DNA of 64,000 bases from Paenibacillus massiliensis 2301065 = DSM 16942 (GTDB lineage: Bacteria > Bacillota > Bacilli > Paenibacillales > Paenibacillaceae): NCBI RefSeq assembly GCF_000377505.1, contig NZ_KB898193.1, positions 248,001 through 312,000 on the forward strand, in the 5' to 3' direction. The translations under genes and the position numbers were made by a program. This document shows, one piece after another, positions 1 through 8,567 of this stretch; position 1 is the first letter of the stretch, and every line of letters begins with the position of its first letter. The notes under the pieces are model-generated. The model had not been told where the DNA came from. It saw nothing but the letters and a program-made list of their open reading frames with translations, and did no database searches.

Positions 1-780
1 GAAGCCTAACGCGCTAATGCCGAATACAGTCACCGTGTTGATCGCTCCAGCCAGGAAATACGGAGTCAGCTTGGCGATGGCCAGCCGCCAAGGCGTATGG
101 CGCCAGGCACCGAAGCGTGCCCATGTTCCTCGCTCCTTCTCCCCGGTGCAGGACAGTGCAATTCCAAGCAGCAAGCATTGCTGCAAGGCTGCGCCAAGTA
201 CACCGATAGGCATGAAGAGCTGATAATCATAGGTCGGATTGAACAACACCCGCGAGCGGAACGGAATCGCACTGAACGTCGATGCAGCCTGATCCGGGTT
301 CATTCCCTTCATTTCCAGCGATTTGGTGGATACTCCTGCACTAATGCTACTGATGACCTGATTCGCAATCCGGCTTGCACTATTGGAATACATCATATTA
401 CTACCATCTATAAGTGTCATGACTGGTATGTTCTCTCCATGCTTGATCCGATTCGAGAAATTATCAGGTATGATAATGCCTACCTTAGCCTCACCGGACT
501 CCACCTGTCTGACGACTTCGTCTTCATTAAAGACCTGCCGATTCACGGCAAACGTATCTGTCGCATCGAACGCCTGAACAATCTGTCTGCTAAGCTGCGA
601 TTGATCGCCGTCATACACCGTCACAGGCATTTCTGTAATTCGTTGATTCATGTATAAGAAGCCAAATAATATCGTATAAAGGATAGGCGTAGCCAGCAAG
701 ATTAAGAGCAATCTTCGATCTGCAATCAGCAGTCGGAACTCCTGGGCAAGAACGCCCCTGATTGTCAGTTTGTCTTCCAT
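1..780 (-). CDS. ABC-2 type transporter permease (partial, C-terminus outside window)
   Basis: Membrane permease of a drug/peptide-type ABC exporter. The start ATG is at 780 and about 260 codons are present before the window edge. A short cytosolic N-terminus is followed by a membrane segment at about residues 20-43. A long extracytoplasmic loop then includes the DGSNMMYSNSASRIANQV region typical of ABC-2 (YhgE/DrrB-like) permeases, and further membrane segments begin near residue 195. It begins one base after the stop of the HlyD-like adaptor, so it belongs to the TetR-HlyD-ABC efflux operon. An ATPase is not in the window and may lie further left or be fused. The family call is good; the substrate is unknown. 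Confidence 0.85.
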   Translation of the reverse strand, partial: MEDKLTIRGVLAQEFRLLIADRRLLLILLATPILYTILFGFLYMNQRITEMPVTVYDGDQSQLSRQIVQAFDATDTFAVNRQVFNEDEVVRQVESGEAKVGIIIPDNFSNRIKHGENIPVMTLIDGSNMMYSNSASRIANQVISSISAGVSTKSLEMKGMNPDQAASTFSAIPFRSRVLFNPTYDYQLFMPIGVLGAALQQCLLLGIALSCTGEKERGTWARFGAWRHTPWRLAIAKLTPYFLAGAINTVTVFGISALGF

Positions 781-781
781 A

Positions 782-2098
782 TTAATGTGCCCCTTGCTGC
801 AGGAATACGGTAGAGCCTGTCGGTACGGTATCTGGCAGATCCGTCAGCAGTACTTTGATTCCAAAGGAACGCACATCCGTATCACCGGAGTTCTGACTCG
901 GTCTTTGTGTTGCGAAGTCTGCTGCTGCATCCATTACAGCAACCTTTCCTTTGACCACAGATTGATCCGATAGCAGGCTCACTTGCACCTCATCGCCTAC
1001 ATGAAGACCGTTCAACTGTGTCTCTGGCACATAGAATTTCGCCCAGCGCTCGCCGGTTGTCTCAATGGTATATACAGCGAAGCCTGCACTAGCCAGCTCT
1101 CCCAGGTTCAACGTCTTGGAGCGAATGACTCCGTCAGCCGGTGCAAGTAATTCAGAATATCCTACATACGTCTGTACTTCCTGCAACGCCGCTTCGGCTT
1201 GTGCTACTTGGGACTCAGCACCCTCCACAGTGGATTGCGCCTGCTTCACTGCAGATTGAGCCTGTTCTACAGAGGCTTGAGCCGCCTTGACATCCTCCTG
1301 TTTCAACGTCACTTGCCCTGCTCCGGCTTGGGCTTCCTTCACCGCAGCAAGGGCTTGCTGATATTGAGCTTCTGCAGCTGCAATTTCTTCGCTTCTGCTG
1401 CCCTGCTGGATCAGGTCCAGTTGTTGGCTGGCAACCTCATACTTAGTTTTTGCCTGTGAATGATCCAATGTAGCTTGATCCAGTTGGGCCTGCGTAGCCG
1501 CGCCTGCATCCTTCAGATCACGGATACGCTGTAGCTGCGTAGTCGCCAGCTCATATGCAGACTTGGCAACCTGCTGGTTCAGCTGCGCCTGTTGAATCTC
1601 CTGTGGCCGAGCTCCCGTCTTGAGTGCATCCAGCTTTGCCTTGGCGGCTGCTGATGCTGCTTTGGCCTGGGCAATCTGGCTCTCAACGGTCTGGGACGTC
1701 ACACCTACCGCAGTATTGCCTTGACTCTTCTTGGCTTCAGCTGCGCCTACCGTTGCTTCGGCTTGGCTTACGCCTGCTTTAGCCTTGGAGACATTGGCTT
1801 TGGCTGCTTGCAGGGCTGCTTCAGCCTGCTTCACTTTGTCCTCTAGCTCCTTATTTTCGATCCGAGCAATAACTTGGCCTTTAGTAACTTTATCCCCTTC
1901 ATTCACTAGCAATTCGGAGATGCGGCCACTTGTCTTGAAGCTCGCATTAATGACGTCTGATTCTACAGTTCCTGAAGTACCCGAGAAATCAGATTGTCCA
2001 GAAGTTGTCTGTGTACCCTGGAAAGCGAACAGTGCGTAGAAGCCCAGTGCAATGATAAGTATAATACCTGCATAGATTGTATATTTCTTTATAGTCAT
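782..2098 (-). CDS. HlyD-family efflux adaptor (membrane fusion protein)
   Basis: Periplasmic-adaptor-type protein of about 438 residues. It has one N-terminal membrane anchor (about residues 5-25) and a first half-lipoyl segment with the INASFKTSGRISELLVNEGD pattern. A very long Ala/Gln/Lys-rich coiled-coil hairpin covers about residues 80-300. The second lipoyl half and a beta-barrel domain (GERWAKFYVPETQL) follow. The ATG at 2098 is chosen because the membrane anchor starts right after it; upstream codons in frame encode no plausible protein. In Gram-positives such proteins partner ABC-2 permeases, and the permease gene follows directly. Probably transcribed with, and repressed by, the upstream TetR gene. 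Substrate unknown. Confidence 0.88.
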   Translation of the reverse strand: MTIKKYTIYAGIILIIALGFYALFAFQGTQTTSGQSDFSGTSGTVESDVINASFKTSGRISELLVNEGDKVTKGQVIARIENKELEDKVKQAEAALQAAKANVSKAKAGVSQAEATVGAAEAKKSQGNTAVGVTSQTVESQIAQAKAASAAAKAKLDALKTGARPQEIQQAQLNQQVAKSAYELATTQLQRIRDLKDAGAATQAQLDQATLDHSQAKTKYEVASQQLDLIQQGSRSEEIAAAEAQYQQALAAVKEAQAGAGQVTLKQEDVKAAQASVEQAQSAVKQAQSTVEGAESQVAQAEAALQEVQTYVGYSELLAPADGVIRSKTLNLGELASAGFAVYTIETTGERWAKFYVPETQLNGLHVGDEVQVSLLSDQSVVKGKVAVMDAAADFATQRPSQNSGDTDVRSFGIKVLLTDLPDTVPTGSTVFLQQGAH

Positions 2099-2121
2099 CT
2101 CTAATCCACTCCATGAATTGA

Positions 2122-2715
2122 TTATAATTGCGGAGCCTTCAGCCCCAATGCATTGTAAATGAATGTTCTTACCGTTCTGCGAATCTGCGGGTCGGGAACA
2201 CCGTCTCCCCCAATAACGACGCTCATCGGCATGAAGATGTAGATCCCGAAGACACAATTGGTAATCGTCTTGGTGTCGAGCTCCTGTGCAATAAACCCAA
2301 GCTGCTTGGCAGAATCAATCTCGTTCTCCATGTAGGTGAAGTAGCTATCTAGCACCTGGCGAATATCAAAATGATGCTCATTGACGACCCAGCCCTTACT
2401 GACAAGCAATCGGCAAAAATCCTGTTCCTCCCTCATGAATTTGAAATGAAGCTCAAAGAGTTGCTCCACCCGCTCCATGACATTCTCCGTTGGAATCAGA
2501 TCCATGCCCTGCTTCATTTGCTCTACGAATCGGTCCATACCTGTCTTGAGAATGAAGATATACAGCTCCTGCTTGTTCTTGAAATTATAGTACAACGTAC
2601 CTTTGGCAATGCTGCATGCCCGTGCGATCTCTTCCATATTGGTCTCGTTATAGCCACGTTCGGAAAAGGCCCTCAGTGCACCATTGAAGATGAGCTCCTT
2701 CGTTTGATTTTTCAT
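2122..2715 (-). CDS. TetR/AcrR family transcriptional regulator
   Basis: Repressor-type regulator of 197 residues. The N-terminal helix-turn-helix spans about residues 8-55 (FSERGYNETNMEEIARAC then SIAKGTLYYNFKNKQEL, the classic TetR recognition helix). The remaining helical domain is the ligand-binding and dimerisation part. The ATG at 2715 is preceded by GGAGG seven bases away. It is the first gene of the minus-strand operon with the HlyD adaptor and ABC permease, 23 bp upstream of the adaptor, so it most likely controls that efflux operon and itself. A promoter and an 8-bp inverted repeat lie just upstream at 2761-2797. Confidence 0.9.
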   Translation of the reverse strand: MKNQTKELIFNGALRAFSERGYNETNMEEIARACSIAKGTLYYNFKNKQELYIFILKTGMDRFVEQMKQGMDLIPTENVMERVEQLFELHFKFMREEQDFCRLLVSKGWVVNEHHFDIRQVLDSYFTYMENEIDSAKQLGFIAQELDTKTITNCVFGIYIFMPMSVVIGGDGVPDPQIRRTVRTFIYNALGLKAPQL

Positions 2716-2760
2716 GCTTCCTCCTTTTTTTGAACTGACCATCCAGTACAAAAAATCCAC

Positions 2761-2797
2761 TGAAGTTATTATAATCATGTCAGTGCCCTAACTTCAA
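2761..2797 (-). promoter_or_regulatory. SigA-type promoter embedded in an inverted repeat, upstream of tetR-like gene
   Basis: On the minus strand TTGAAG (2797-2792), an 18-bp spacer and TATAAT (2773-2768) form a near-consensus promoter. The perfect 8-bp arms TGAAGTTA (2761-2768) and TAACTTCA (2789-2796) overlap the -10 and -35 hexamers, so this is a likely operator for the TetR-type regulator. Function is inferred from position and symmetry. Confidence 0.55.
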
Positions 2798-2885
2798 TAC
2801 TAAAATTTCCAATCGAATGAATTTAGAATAACCGTTCAAACAAGTCGTTCAATAACCTTGGGAACAGCTCCTAGCAACATAGACA

Positions 2886-2950
2886 ATAAAAATGCTCCCC
2901 TCAAGTGTGTTGGTAAATGTGACTTCACCTATCCACTCTGAGGAGAGCAT
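2886..2950 (-). terminator. Rho-independent terminator of the ugp-like operon
   Basis: A long imperfect hairpin pairs 2892-2907 with 2934-2950 (ATGCTCCCCTCAAGTG against CACTCTGAGGAGAGCAT). On the minus strand it is followed by TTTTTATT. It lies about 80 bp past the stop of the UgpB-like gene. Confidence 0.7.
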
Positions 2951-3026
2951 ATTAGCCTCTTCAGCTGTAGCTATTCAATTCTACGAACCTAGTACCTTAA
3001 CTGAAATTGATTGTTAATCTGTGTAC

Positions 3027-4388
3027 TTATTGCACGGTCTGATTATACTGCGCAATCTTCTCCGTAATTTGCTGTGCTGCCTGGTCCAGGGCCGCCTTCG
3101 GCTCCTGTTGTCCATTTAACACCGACTCGATGGCACCTTCCGCAATCTGACGAGCCTCCGGGAATACACCCATGACAGCCCCTTGCGTTGCCTTCGTCGC
3201 GGCAGAAGCGTGCAGCTGATCGACCGCAGTCTTGAATTGTGGATATTTCTCCATGTTATCCTTCAACACCTGCTGCTCATAAGCTGCTGTTGTAATTGGG
3301 AAGTAGCCCGTATTCACACTCCACTCCGCCTGAACCTCAGGAGAAGCGACGAACTTGATGAATTCCCAAGCCGCTTGCTGCTGCTCCTCTGACTTGTTGT
3401 TCATAATATAGAGACTGGCTCCCCCAACGACGACCCCACCCTCAGTGGCGCTAGAAGGACGCGGCAAGAATGCTGTACCTACCTCGAACTTGTCTCCAAC
3501 CTTCTCCACGATGGAACGCAGGCCTGCTGTCGAATCCAGTGTCATGGCAATCTGACCTGCTGCAAATGCACTGTTCGTGTCGTCGGTATTCCGTCCCAGA
3601 TTCGAAATGATCTTCTTATCCAGCATGCCCTTCCACCACGTCAAGGTTTTCACGCCGGCTTCGCTGTTAATCAGAGATTCAGTGGCAGCAGCGTCTCGAC
3701 CATTGCCATTGTTCACGTACTCAGCATTTTGATTAGCAAAAAATTGCTCCAGGAACCATCCATAAATCGCGATGGAAGCTCCTGTCTGTCCGTTCGCATT
3801 CAGAGCTGTAGCCGCTTGCTCGAAGTCTTCAAACGTCACAGGTGGCTTCTCAGGGTCCAGGCCCGCAGCCTTAAAGGCATCCTTGTTATAGTACAGAATT
3901 GGATTGGATGTATTGAATGGCATCGCATTCAGCTTGCCGTCTATCGTGTAATAACGAGTGATGTTCGGCTCCAGCTTAGACAGGTCAAATTGATCCTTAT
4001 CAATGAATTGCTGTACCGGGGTGATGGCTTTGGAATCAATCATGAATTTACTCCCGATCTCATAGACCTGAATCAGATCCGGTCCACTATCCGAGCCCAT
4101 AGAGGCCTTGAGCTTGTTCAGGCTGTCATCATACTTCCCTTGATAGATCGCTTCAACCTGAATGTCGCTTTGTGAGCTGTTGAACTTATCCGCGATTTGT
4201 TGAATGGCCTTCTCACCATTTCCGGACATCGAGTGCCACCAGGTTACCTTAACAGGGCCTCCAGTACCGCCTTCACTCGCAGGATTTTGGGCATTCTCCG
4301 CCGCTGTACCTCCACTGCAGGCTGAGAGAACGAGCAGCATACTAAGACAAATAAGCATGAGTGGAATAGATTTCTTACGCGTGAACAT
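3027..4388 (-). CDS. Sugar ABC transporter substrate-binding lipoprotein (UgpB-like)
   Basis: Extracellular solute-binding protein, family 1, of 453 residues. A Lys/Arg-rich signal peptide ends in a lipobox LSAC (Cys at about residue 24), so it is a lipoprotein anchored outside the membrane. The segment WWHSMSGNGEKAIQQIADKF matches the N-terminus of glycerol-3-phosphate binding protein UgpB. The C-terminal lobe carries the AAWEFIKFVASPEVQAEW motif common to the family. It is the last gene of an operon after two permeases (UgpA- and UgpE-like). Glycerol-3-phosphate or glycerophosphodiester is the best guess for substrate, but many Paenibacillus sugar importers look alike. Confidence 0.88.
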   Translation of the reverse strand: MFTRKKSIPLMLICLSMLLVLSACSGGTAAENAQNPASEGGTGGPVKVTWWHSMSGNGEKAIQQIADKFNSSQSDIQVEAIYQGKYDDSLNKLKASMGSDSGPDLIQVYEIGSKFMIDSKAITPVQQFIDKDQFDLSKLEPNITRYYTIDGKLNAMPFNTSNPILYYNKDAFKAAGLDPEKPPVTFEDFEQAATALNANGQTGASIAIYGWFLEQFFANQNAEYVNNGNGRDAAATESLINSEAGVKTLTWWKGMLDKKIISNLGRNTDDTNSAFAAGQIAMTLDSTAGLRSIVEKVGDKFEVGTAFLPRPSSATEGGVVVGGASLYIMNNKSEEQQQAAWEFIKFVASPEVQAEWSVNTGYFPITTAAYEQQVLKDNMEKYPQFKTAVDQLHASAATKATQGAVMGVFPEARQIAEGAIESVLNGQQEPKAALDQAAQQITEKIAQYNQTVQ

Positions 4389-4435
4389 GGAATCGCTCCT
4401 TTGATTTGAATGAATATGGATTTGGATGAATGTGA

Positions 4436-4477
4436 ATGAGATTATGGTAATGAGATTATGGTAATGAGATCATGTGA
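4436..4477. repeat. 14-bp tandem direct repeat, about three copies
   Basis: ATGAGATTATGGTA occurs at 4436-4449 and 4450-4463, followed by a degenerate third copy at 4464-4477. It fills the short spacer between the UgpE-like stop and the UgpB-like ribosome binding site. It may be simple slippage; no function is evident. Confidence 0.7.
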
Positions 4478-4484
4478 TACTGGT

Positions 4485-5306
4485 TTATCCTTTGAGGGCC
4501 CCTGCTGCCATTCCACGTACCAGCTGCTTCAGCCCAAGGATTAACAGGAGCAGCGACGGTAGAATAACGAGCGCAGTTCCTGCAAATACGAGATTCCACG
4601 AGGTGGCTTCCTGGAATTCCAGCATGGATATGCCAATCTGTACGGTGCGCATCTGTGGTGTGTTCGTAACGAGCAATGGCCACAAATACGCATTGTACAT
4701 ATCCAGAAAAGAATAGACCGCAAGTGTGCCAAGTGCCGGACGAGATAGCGGCAGCACGTGGAACAGGAAATAACGAATATGACCACATCCGTCCATGCGT
4801 GCCGCCTCATAGAGCTCCTTGGGCAGCTGCATGAAGAATTGGCGGAGCAAAAAAGTCCCAAAGGCTGTAGCGAGAAAAGGGATCGTAAGTCCCTGATATG
4901 TATCGAGCCAGTTCCAGCTGCGAATGGTCAGATAATTCGGAATCATCGTGACCTCCCATGGGATCATCATGGTAGCCACGAACAGGCTGAACATAAGATT
5001 TTTGCCCTTGAATTCCATTTTGGCAAACGCATAAGCTGCGAGACTGGCGGTAATCAACTGACCGACCATGGTGATCCCGGATACCAAGAACGTATTGGCA
5101 ATGAATCTGCCAATCGGTACAATCCCGAACACTTCAACGAAGTTCACCAGATGAAAGGATGTCGGGACAAGACGCGGCGGATAAGCACTCGCATCCTGCG
5201 GTGACATGACGGACATAAAAAATGTATAAATTACCGGGTATAGCACGAGTAGAGCCAGGATCGTCAATACAACATAGATCAGCGATGTCTGCAAAGAGCG
5301 CTTCAT
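4485..5306 (-). CDS. Carbohydrate ABC transporter permease (UgpE/MalG-like)
   Basis: Integral membrane permease of 273 residues with six predicted membrane segments. The EAA loop KELYEAARMDGCGHIRYFLF (about residue 185) docks the ATPase. The start ATG at 5306 overlaps the TGA stop of the preceding permease (ATGA), with AGAAGGTG as ribosome binding site, so the two permeases are probably translationally coupled. MalG-type permeases pair with a MalF-type one and a lipoprotein, both present here. No ATPase gene is in the operon; a shared MsmK-type ATPase elsewhere is inferred. Confidence 0.88.
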   Translation of the reverse strand: MKRSLQTSLIYVVLTILALLVLYPVIYTFFMSVMSPQDASAYPPRLVPTSFHLVNFVEVFGIVPIGRFIANTFLVSGITMVGQLITASLAAYAFAKMEFKGKNLMFSLFVATMMIPWEVTMIPNYLTIRSWNWLDTYQGLTIPFLATAFGTFLLRQFFMQLPKELYEAARMDGCGHIRYFLFHVLPLSRPALGTLAVYSFLDMYNAYLWPLLVTNTPQMRTVQIGISMLEFQEATSWNLVFAGTALVILPSLLLLILGLKQLVRGMAAGALKG

Positions 5307-6265
5307 TGATAATGCACCTTCTTCTCTACCCATTTGAACTGAATGAGCGTCAACAGGAAGATGACACTGAACAGTACGAGTGCCTGAGCACTGCCCGTTC
5401 CAAAGCGAAAGTTCACGAAGGCTTCCTGATAGATTGAATAGACGAAGACATTCGTGCTGTTCATAGGTCCACCCTTGGTCAGAATGTTGATCTGTGCGAA
5501 GGATTGGAACGCCCCGATGATGGATACGACAACCACGAAAAATATTGTCGGGGACAGCAACGGTAACGAGATACGCCAGAACGTAACCATCGCCCCTGCT
5601 CCATCGATTTTAGCACTCTCATAGAGCTCCTCCGGTATCCCTTGAAGCCCACTGGACAGGACTATATAATTGAAGCCCAGATTCATCCAGATGGTCATCA
5701 TGGCAATCGAGAACAAGGCCCAGTCCGGGCTTGTCAGCCACGGAATCGGTTCAATCCCTACCAGGCTGAGCCAATAATTCAGCATACCCAGAGTCGGATG
5801 AAAGAGGAATTTCCAGATGACTGCTGAGGAGCCTACCGACAGCACCATAGGCAAGGCAAAGCTGAATTGGAAGATACGCATTCCCCTGAGCTTTGTGTGG
5901 GTCAGCGCCGCCAGTACCAATGCTAGCAAGATGCCAACTGGCACTGTGAGCAGGGCGAATAGAACGGTGACCTGAATGCCCTGAAAGAAGAGTCCCGAGC
6001 GAAGCAACGTCACAAAGTTATCCAGTCCCACGAATGCTGCTACCTGCCCAGCGGGCGAGGTCGAGTGAAGACTCAAATAGACGGATTTCAGCATCGGGTA
6101 GAACATGAAGATGGAGAATAGCAGCATCGACGGGGCCAAGAATACATAAGCCAATGCTTGCTCACGAAGCATTTGTACCCGTAGCGAGGCTGGTCGATTC
6201 ATGCTCTGTCGCGCCTTGGTTCTTTTGCGAACCGGAAAATTCATCGACTCGTGAAGCTCACTCAT
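5303..6265 (-). CDS. Carbohydrate ABC transporter permease (UgpA/MalF-like)
   Basis: Integral membrane permease of 320 residues and first gene of the importer operon. An N-terminal basic cytosolic stretch is followed by six membrane segments. The EAA loop EELYESAKIDGAGAMVTFWR lies near residue 220. A GAAGGGA ribosome binding site sits eight bases before ATG 6265. It forms the heterodimeric channel with the UgpE-like permease. As in UgpA/LacF proteins the large extra periplasmic loop of MalF is absent. Confidence 0.88.
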   Translation of the reverse strand: MSELHESMNFPVRKRTKARQSMNRPASLRVQMLREQALAYVFLAPSMLLFSIFMFYPMLKSVYLSLHSTSPAGQVAAFVGLDNFVTLLRSGLFFQGIQVTVLFALLTVPVGILLALVLAALTHTKLRGMRIFQFSFALPMVLSVGSSAVIWKFLFHPTLGMLNYWLSLVGIEPIPWLTSPDWALFSIAMMTIWMNLGFNYIVLSSGLQGIPEELYESAKIDGAGAMVTFWRISLPLLSPTIFFVVVVSIIGAFQSFAQINILTKGGPMNSTNVFVYSIYQEAFVNFRFGTGSAQALVLFSVIFLLTLIQFKWVEKKVHYQ

Positions 6266-6392
6266 AAATTCATCCCTTCTGCAATGACTTAAAACGGTAA
6301 ATTGTTCCTGTTACCTTCATCAGTGTAGAGATCATGTGTCATGTGAGCATCATGCGACTGTTATTCCTCTGTTAATATTGGGTAGTTTTGTT

Positions 6393-6439
6393 AAAAAAGA
6401 AAAAGACTGATGCTTACCATCACTGGTAGTCATCAGTCT
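6393..6439 (-). terminator. Rho-independent terminator after aguB
   Basis: Stem AGACTGATG (6404-6412) pairs with CATCAGTCT (6431-6439), with an inner TACCA/TGGTA stem. On the minus strand the hairpin is followed by TTTTCTTTTTT. It lies about 80 bp downstream of the aguB stop. Confidence 0.8.
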
Positions 6440-6520
6440 CGTTTTATTACATTATTTCGTGAAATTCGCAGTACTTCTAATTGTACAGCCATACTAATGA
6501 GAAAAAGAATTGCTCCGAGC

Positions 6521-7396
6521 TTACAGCTTGATTTCCCCATCATACGTTGCGATAGCCTTGTATAGCTCTGGACGACGATCGCGGAAGATTCCCCACTCTA
6601 TACGTGCATTTTCCAATGCATCCAGATCAAAAGTAGCTGTCAGCACGGATTGCTCTGTACGTCCAGCCTCTTGAATCATATTCCCTTGCGGACCTGCAAT
6701 GAACGAGGAGCCATAGAACGTAATGCTGGAATCCTCATCCTCCTCCAGTCCAATCCGGTTGGAAGCAATGACAGGAATCAGGTTAGAGGCTGCATGTCCA
6801 CGCATGCACATCTGCCAGTGATCCTTGGAATCAATGTCTCCATCCTGCGGCTCCGAGCCGATCGCCGTAGGGTAGAAGAGCAGCTCTGCTCCCATGAGCG
6901 CCATGCATCTGGCCGCTTCTGGGTACCATTGATCCCAGCATACGCCCACACCGATCTTCGCATAGCGTGTATTCCACACCTTGAAGCCGGTATCGCCTGG
7001 ATTGAAGTAGAACTTCTCCTCATAGCCAGGGCCGTCCGGGATATGACTCTTCCGATACTTGCCCAGTACTTCTCCGTCCGCATCAATGACGGCGAGAGAA
7101 TTGTAGCGTGCATAGTTCTTCTTCTCATAGAAGCTGATCGGTAATACGACCTGCAATTCCTTGGCGATCGCCTTGAAATGATTCACGGCCTTGTTGTGCT
7201 CCAGCTCCGTCGCGTATACATAGTAATCAGCCTTCTCCTTCTGACAGAAGTAAGGCGTCTCGAACAGCTCCTGCAGCAAAATAATTTGCGCTCCATCCGC
7301 CGCCGCCTGGCGCACAAGAGTCTCTGCCTTGCTAATATTCTCATCTATATTCGTTGAACAGCTCATTTGGGTAGCTGCAACCTTCACTTCTCTCAT
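6521..7396 (-). CDS. aguB: N-carbamoylputrescine amidase
   Basis: Hydrolyses N-carbamoylputrescine to putrescine, CO2 and ammonia, the second step of the agmatine deiminase route of polyamine synthesis. It is a nitrilase/carbon-nitrogen hydrolase fold of about 291 residues. The catalytic triad is visible: Glu in LLQELFETPYF, Lys in GKYRKSHIPDG and Cys in VGVCWDQWYPEAAR. The ATG at 7396 is preceded by AAGGAGG; an upstream in-frame ATG lies before the ribosome binding site. It follows aguA on the same strand. The intervening 136 bp are almost entirely occupied by a dispersed ~105-bp repeat element. Confidence 0.95.
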   Translation of the reverse strand: MREVKVAATQMSCSTNIDENISKAETLVRQAAADGAQIILLQELFETPYFCQKEKADYYVYATELEHNKAVNHFKAIAKELQVVLPISFYEKKNYARYNSLAVIDADGEVLGKYRKSHIPDGPGYEEKFYFNPGDTGFKVWNTRYAKIGVGVCWDQWYPEAARCMALMGAELLFYPTAIGSEPQDGDIDSKDHWQMCMRGHAASNLIPVIASNRIGLEEDEDSSITFYGSSFIAGPQGNMIQEAGRTEQSVLTATFDLDALENARIEWGIFRDRRPELYKAIATYDGEIKL

Positions 7397-7429
7397 GTTC
7401 ATCCTCCTTTTAGACAATTCATCTAGGGT

Positions 7430-7536
7430 CCCGTACCTTGACCAGTCAAATGTGAGCGTAGAGCCGCTGCAAACGGGGAGCCCTGTCGACTGGCTTTACA
7501 CGTTACACCTGAAATTAGATTCGGCCAAGTTACTAG
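7430..7536 (-). repeat. Dispersed ~105-bp structured element, copy A (between aguA and aguB)
   Basis: First of three related elements (others at 33886-33990 and 44281-44385). Read towards aguB it begins CTAGTAACTTGGCC and ends GGTCAAGGTAC; the two ends can pair over 11 positions (nine Watson-Crick, one wobble). The best conserved block is the promoter-distal third with GCGGCTCTACGCTCACATT. The upstream end includes the TAG stop codon of aguA (7533-7535). It ends about 35 bp before the aguB start. Confidence 0.75.
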
Positions 7537-8567
7537 CCTCGGATTGAGGCAGGCATCTGCTGTGTGGTGCAATGTACATTTCCGCCTTCACGAATAACGG
7601 CCATGCCGTCTACTGTGCGGATACGACGATTCGGGAACACCTGGCTCAGCACCTGCTCAGCAAGTCGATCTGTCTCTGCCGCCGTCTCGCCGAATACCGG
7701 CAGAATGATGCCGTCATTGACAAAATAAAAATTAATATAGCTTAGTGTTAGTCGGCTATCTTCATAATCTCTTCTCGGTGGCTGCTGAATCTCGATAATC
7801 TCCAGCTTGCGCCCACGAGCATCGGTTGTGTTACGCAGAATCTCCAGATTTTCACGGCTGATCTCATAGTTCTCATCCTCTGGATCATTGCACACCTGAA
7901 TGATGACCTTGCCTGGCGCAGCAAAACAAGCAATATTATCGACATGACCATCCGTCTCGTCACCAGATAATCCACGCTTCAACCAAATGACCTTCTCCAC
8001 TCCTGTGTAACGGTACAGCTGCTCTTCAATATCAGCTCTGCTCATCTGTGGATTACGATTCGGATTCAGAAGACATTCCTCTGTCGTCAGGAGCATGCCT
8101 TCTCCATCCACATGAAGAGAGCCTCCTTCCATGACTAGCGGAGCATCAAACTGGGTAACATCCAGATGCTGCAAAATCTGTGGCGCCACATGATCGTCCA
8201 GATCCCAAGGCTTGTATTTCTCGCCCCAGGCGTTGAACTTCCAGTTCACTCCTGCCAGACGTCCACTTGCATCCTTGATGAAGGTCGGACCGTTGTCACG
8301 CAACCAGGCATCGTTATGCTCGATTGGTAGCAACTCTACATTGTCACCAAGCTGGAGTGCACGCACTTGCTCCAGATCAGCACCATTCACCACTACAGTG
8401 ACAGGCTCGAATTCGGCCATCGCACGAATAATCTCTGCGTAGCCCTCACACACGGAAGCATGGGTGTCAGGATAGACCATGGAGGATTGCACAGGCCAGG
8501 ATATAAAAGTACGCTCATGCGGCGCCCATTCTGGCGGCATGCTGTATTGTTGTTCATTTGGATACAT
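7533..8567 (-). CDS. aguA: Agmatine deiminase
   Basis: Converts agmatine to N-carbamoylputrescine plus ammonia and is a member of the guanidino-group-modifying (PAD-like) fold. About 344 residues. Family motifs are visible: MPPEWAPHERTFISWP at the N-terminus, LRDNGPTF, GLSGDETDGHVDNIACF, and the catalytic Cys in GGNVHCTTQQ close to the C-terminus. ATG 8567 has a weak AAAGTGAG ribosome binding site; an in-frame GTG at 8573 is an alternative. The C-terminus is complete by comparison with the family. Its stop codon lies inside the end of repeat element copy A, so the last residues may have been rewritten by that element. Confidence 0.95.
   Translation of the reverse strand: MYPNEQQYSMPPEWAPHERTFISWPVQSSMVYPDTHASVCEGYAEIIRAMAEFEPVTVVVNGADLEQVRALQLGDNVELLPIEHNDAWLRDNGPTFIKDASGRLAGVNWKFNAWGEKYKPWDLDDHVAPQILQHLDVTQFDAPLVMEGGSLHVDGEGMLLTTEECLLNPNRNPQMSRADIEEQLYRYTGVEKVIWLKRGLSGDETDGHVDNIACFAAPGKVIIQVCNDPEDENYEISRENLEILRNTTDARGRKLEIIEIQQPPRRDYEDSRLTLSYINFYFVNDGIILPVFGETAAETDRLAEQVLSQVFPNRRIRTVDGMAVIREGGNVHCTTQQMPASIRG

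Noticed and set aside
97..657. Plus-strand open frame of 186 codons at the left edge
   Set aside because: Antisense shadow of the ABC permease, whose minus-strand frame has clear family motifs.
2985..3012. Possible fourth copy of the ~105-bp element (TAGTACCTTAACTGAAATTG)
   Set aside because: Only about 20 bp resemble element ends and the conserved central block is missing; too short to separate from chance.
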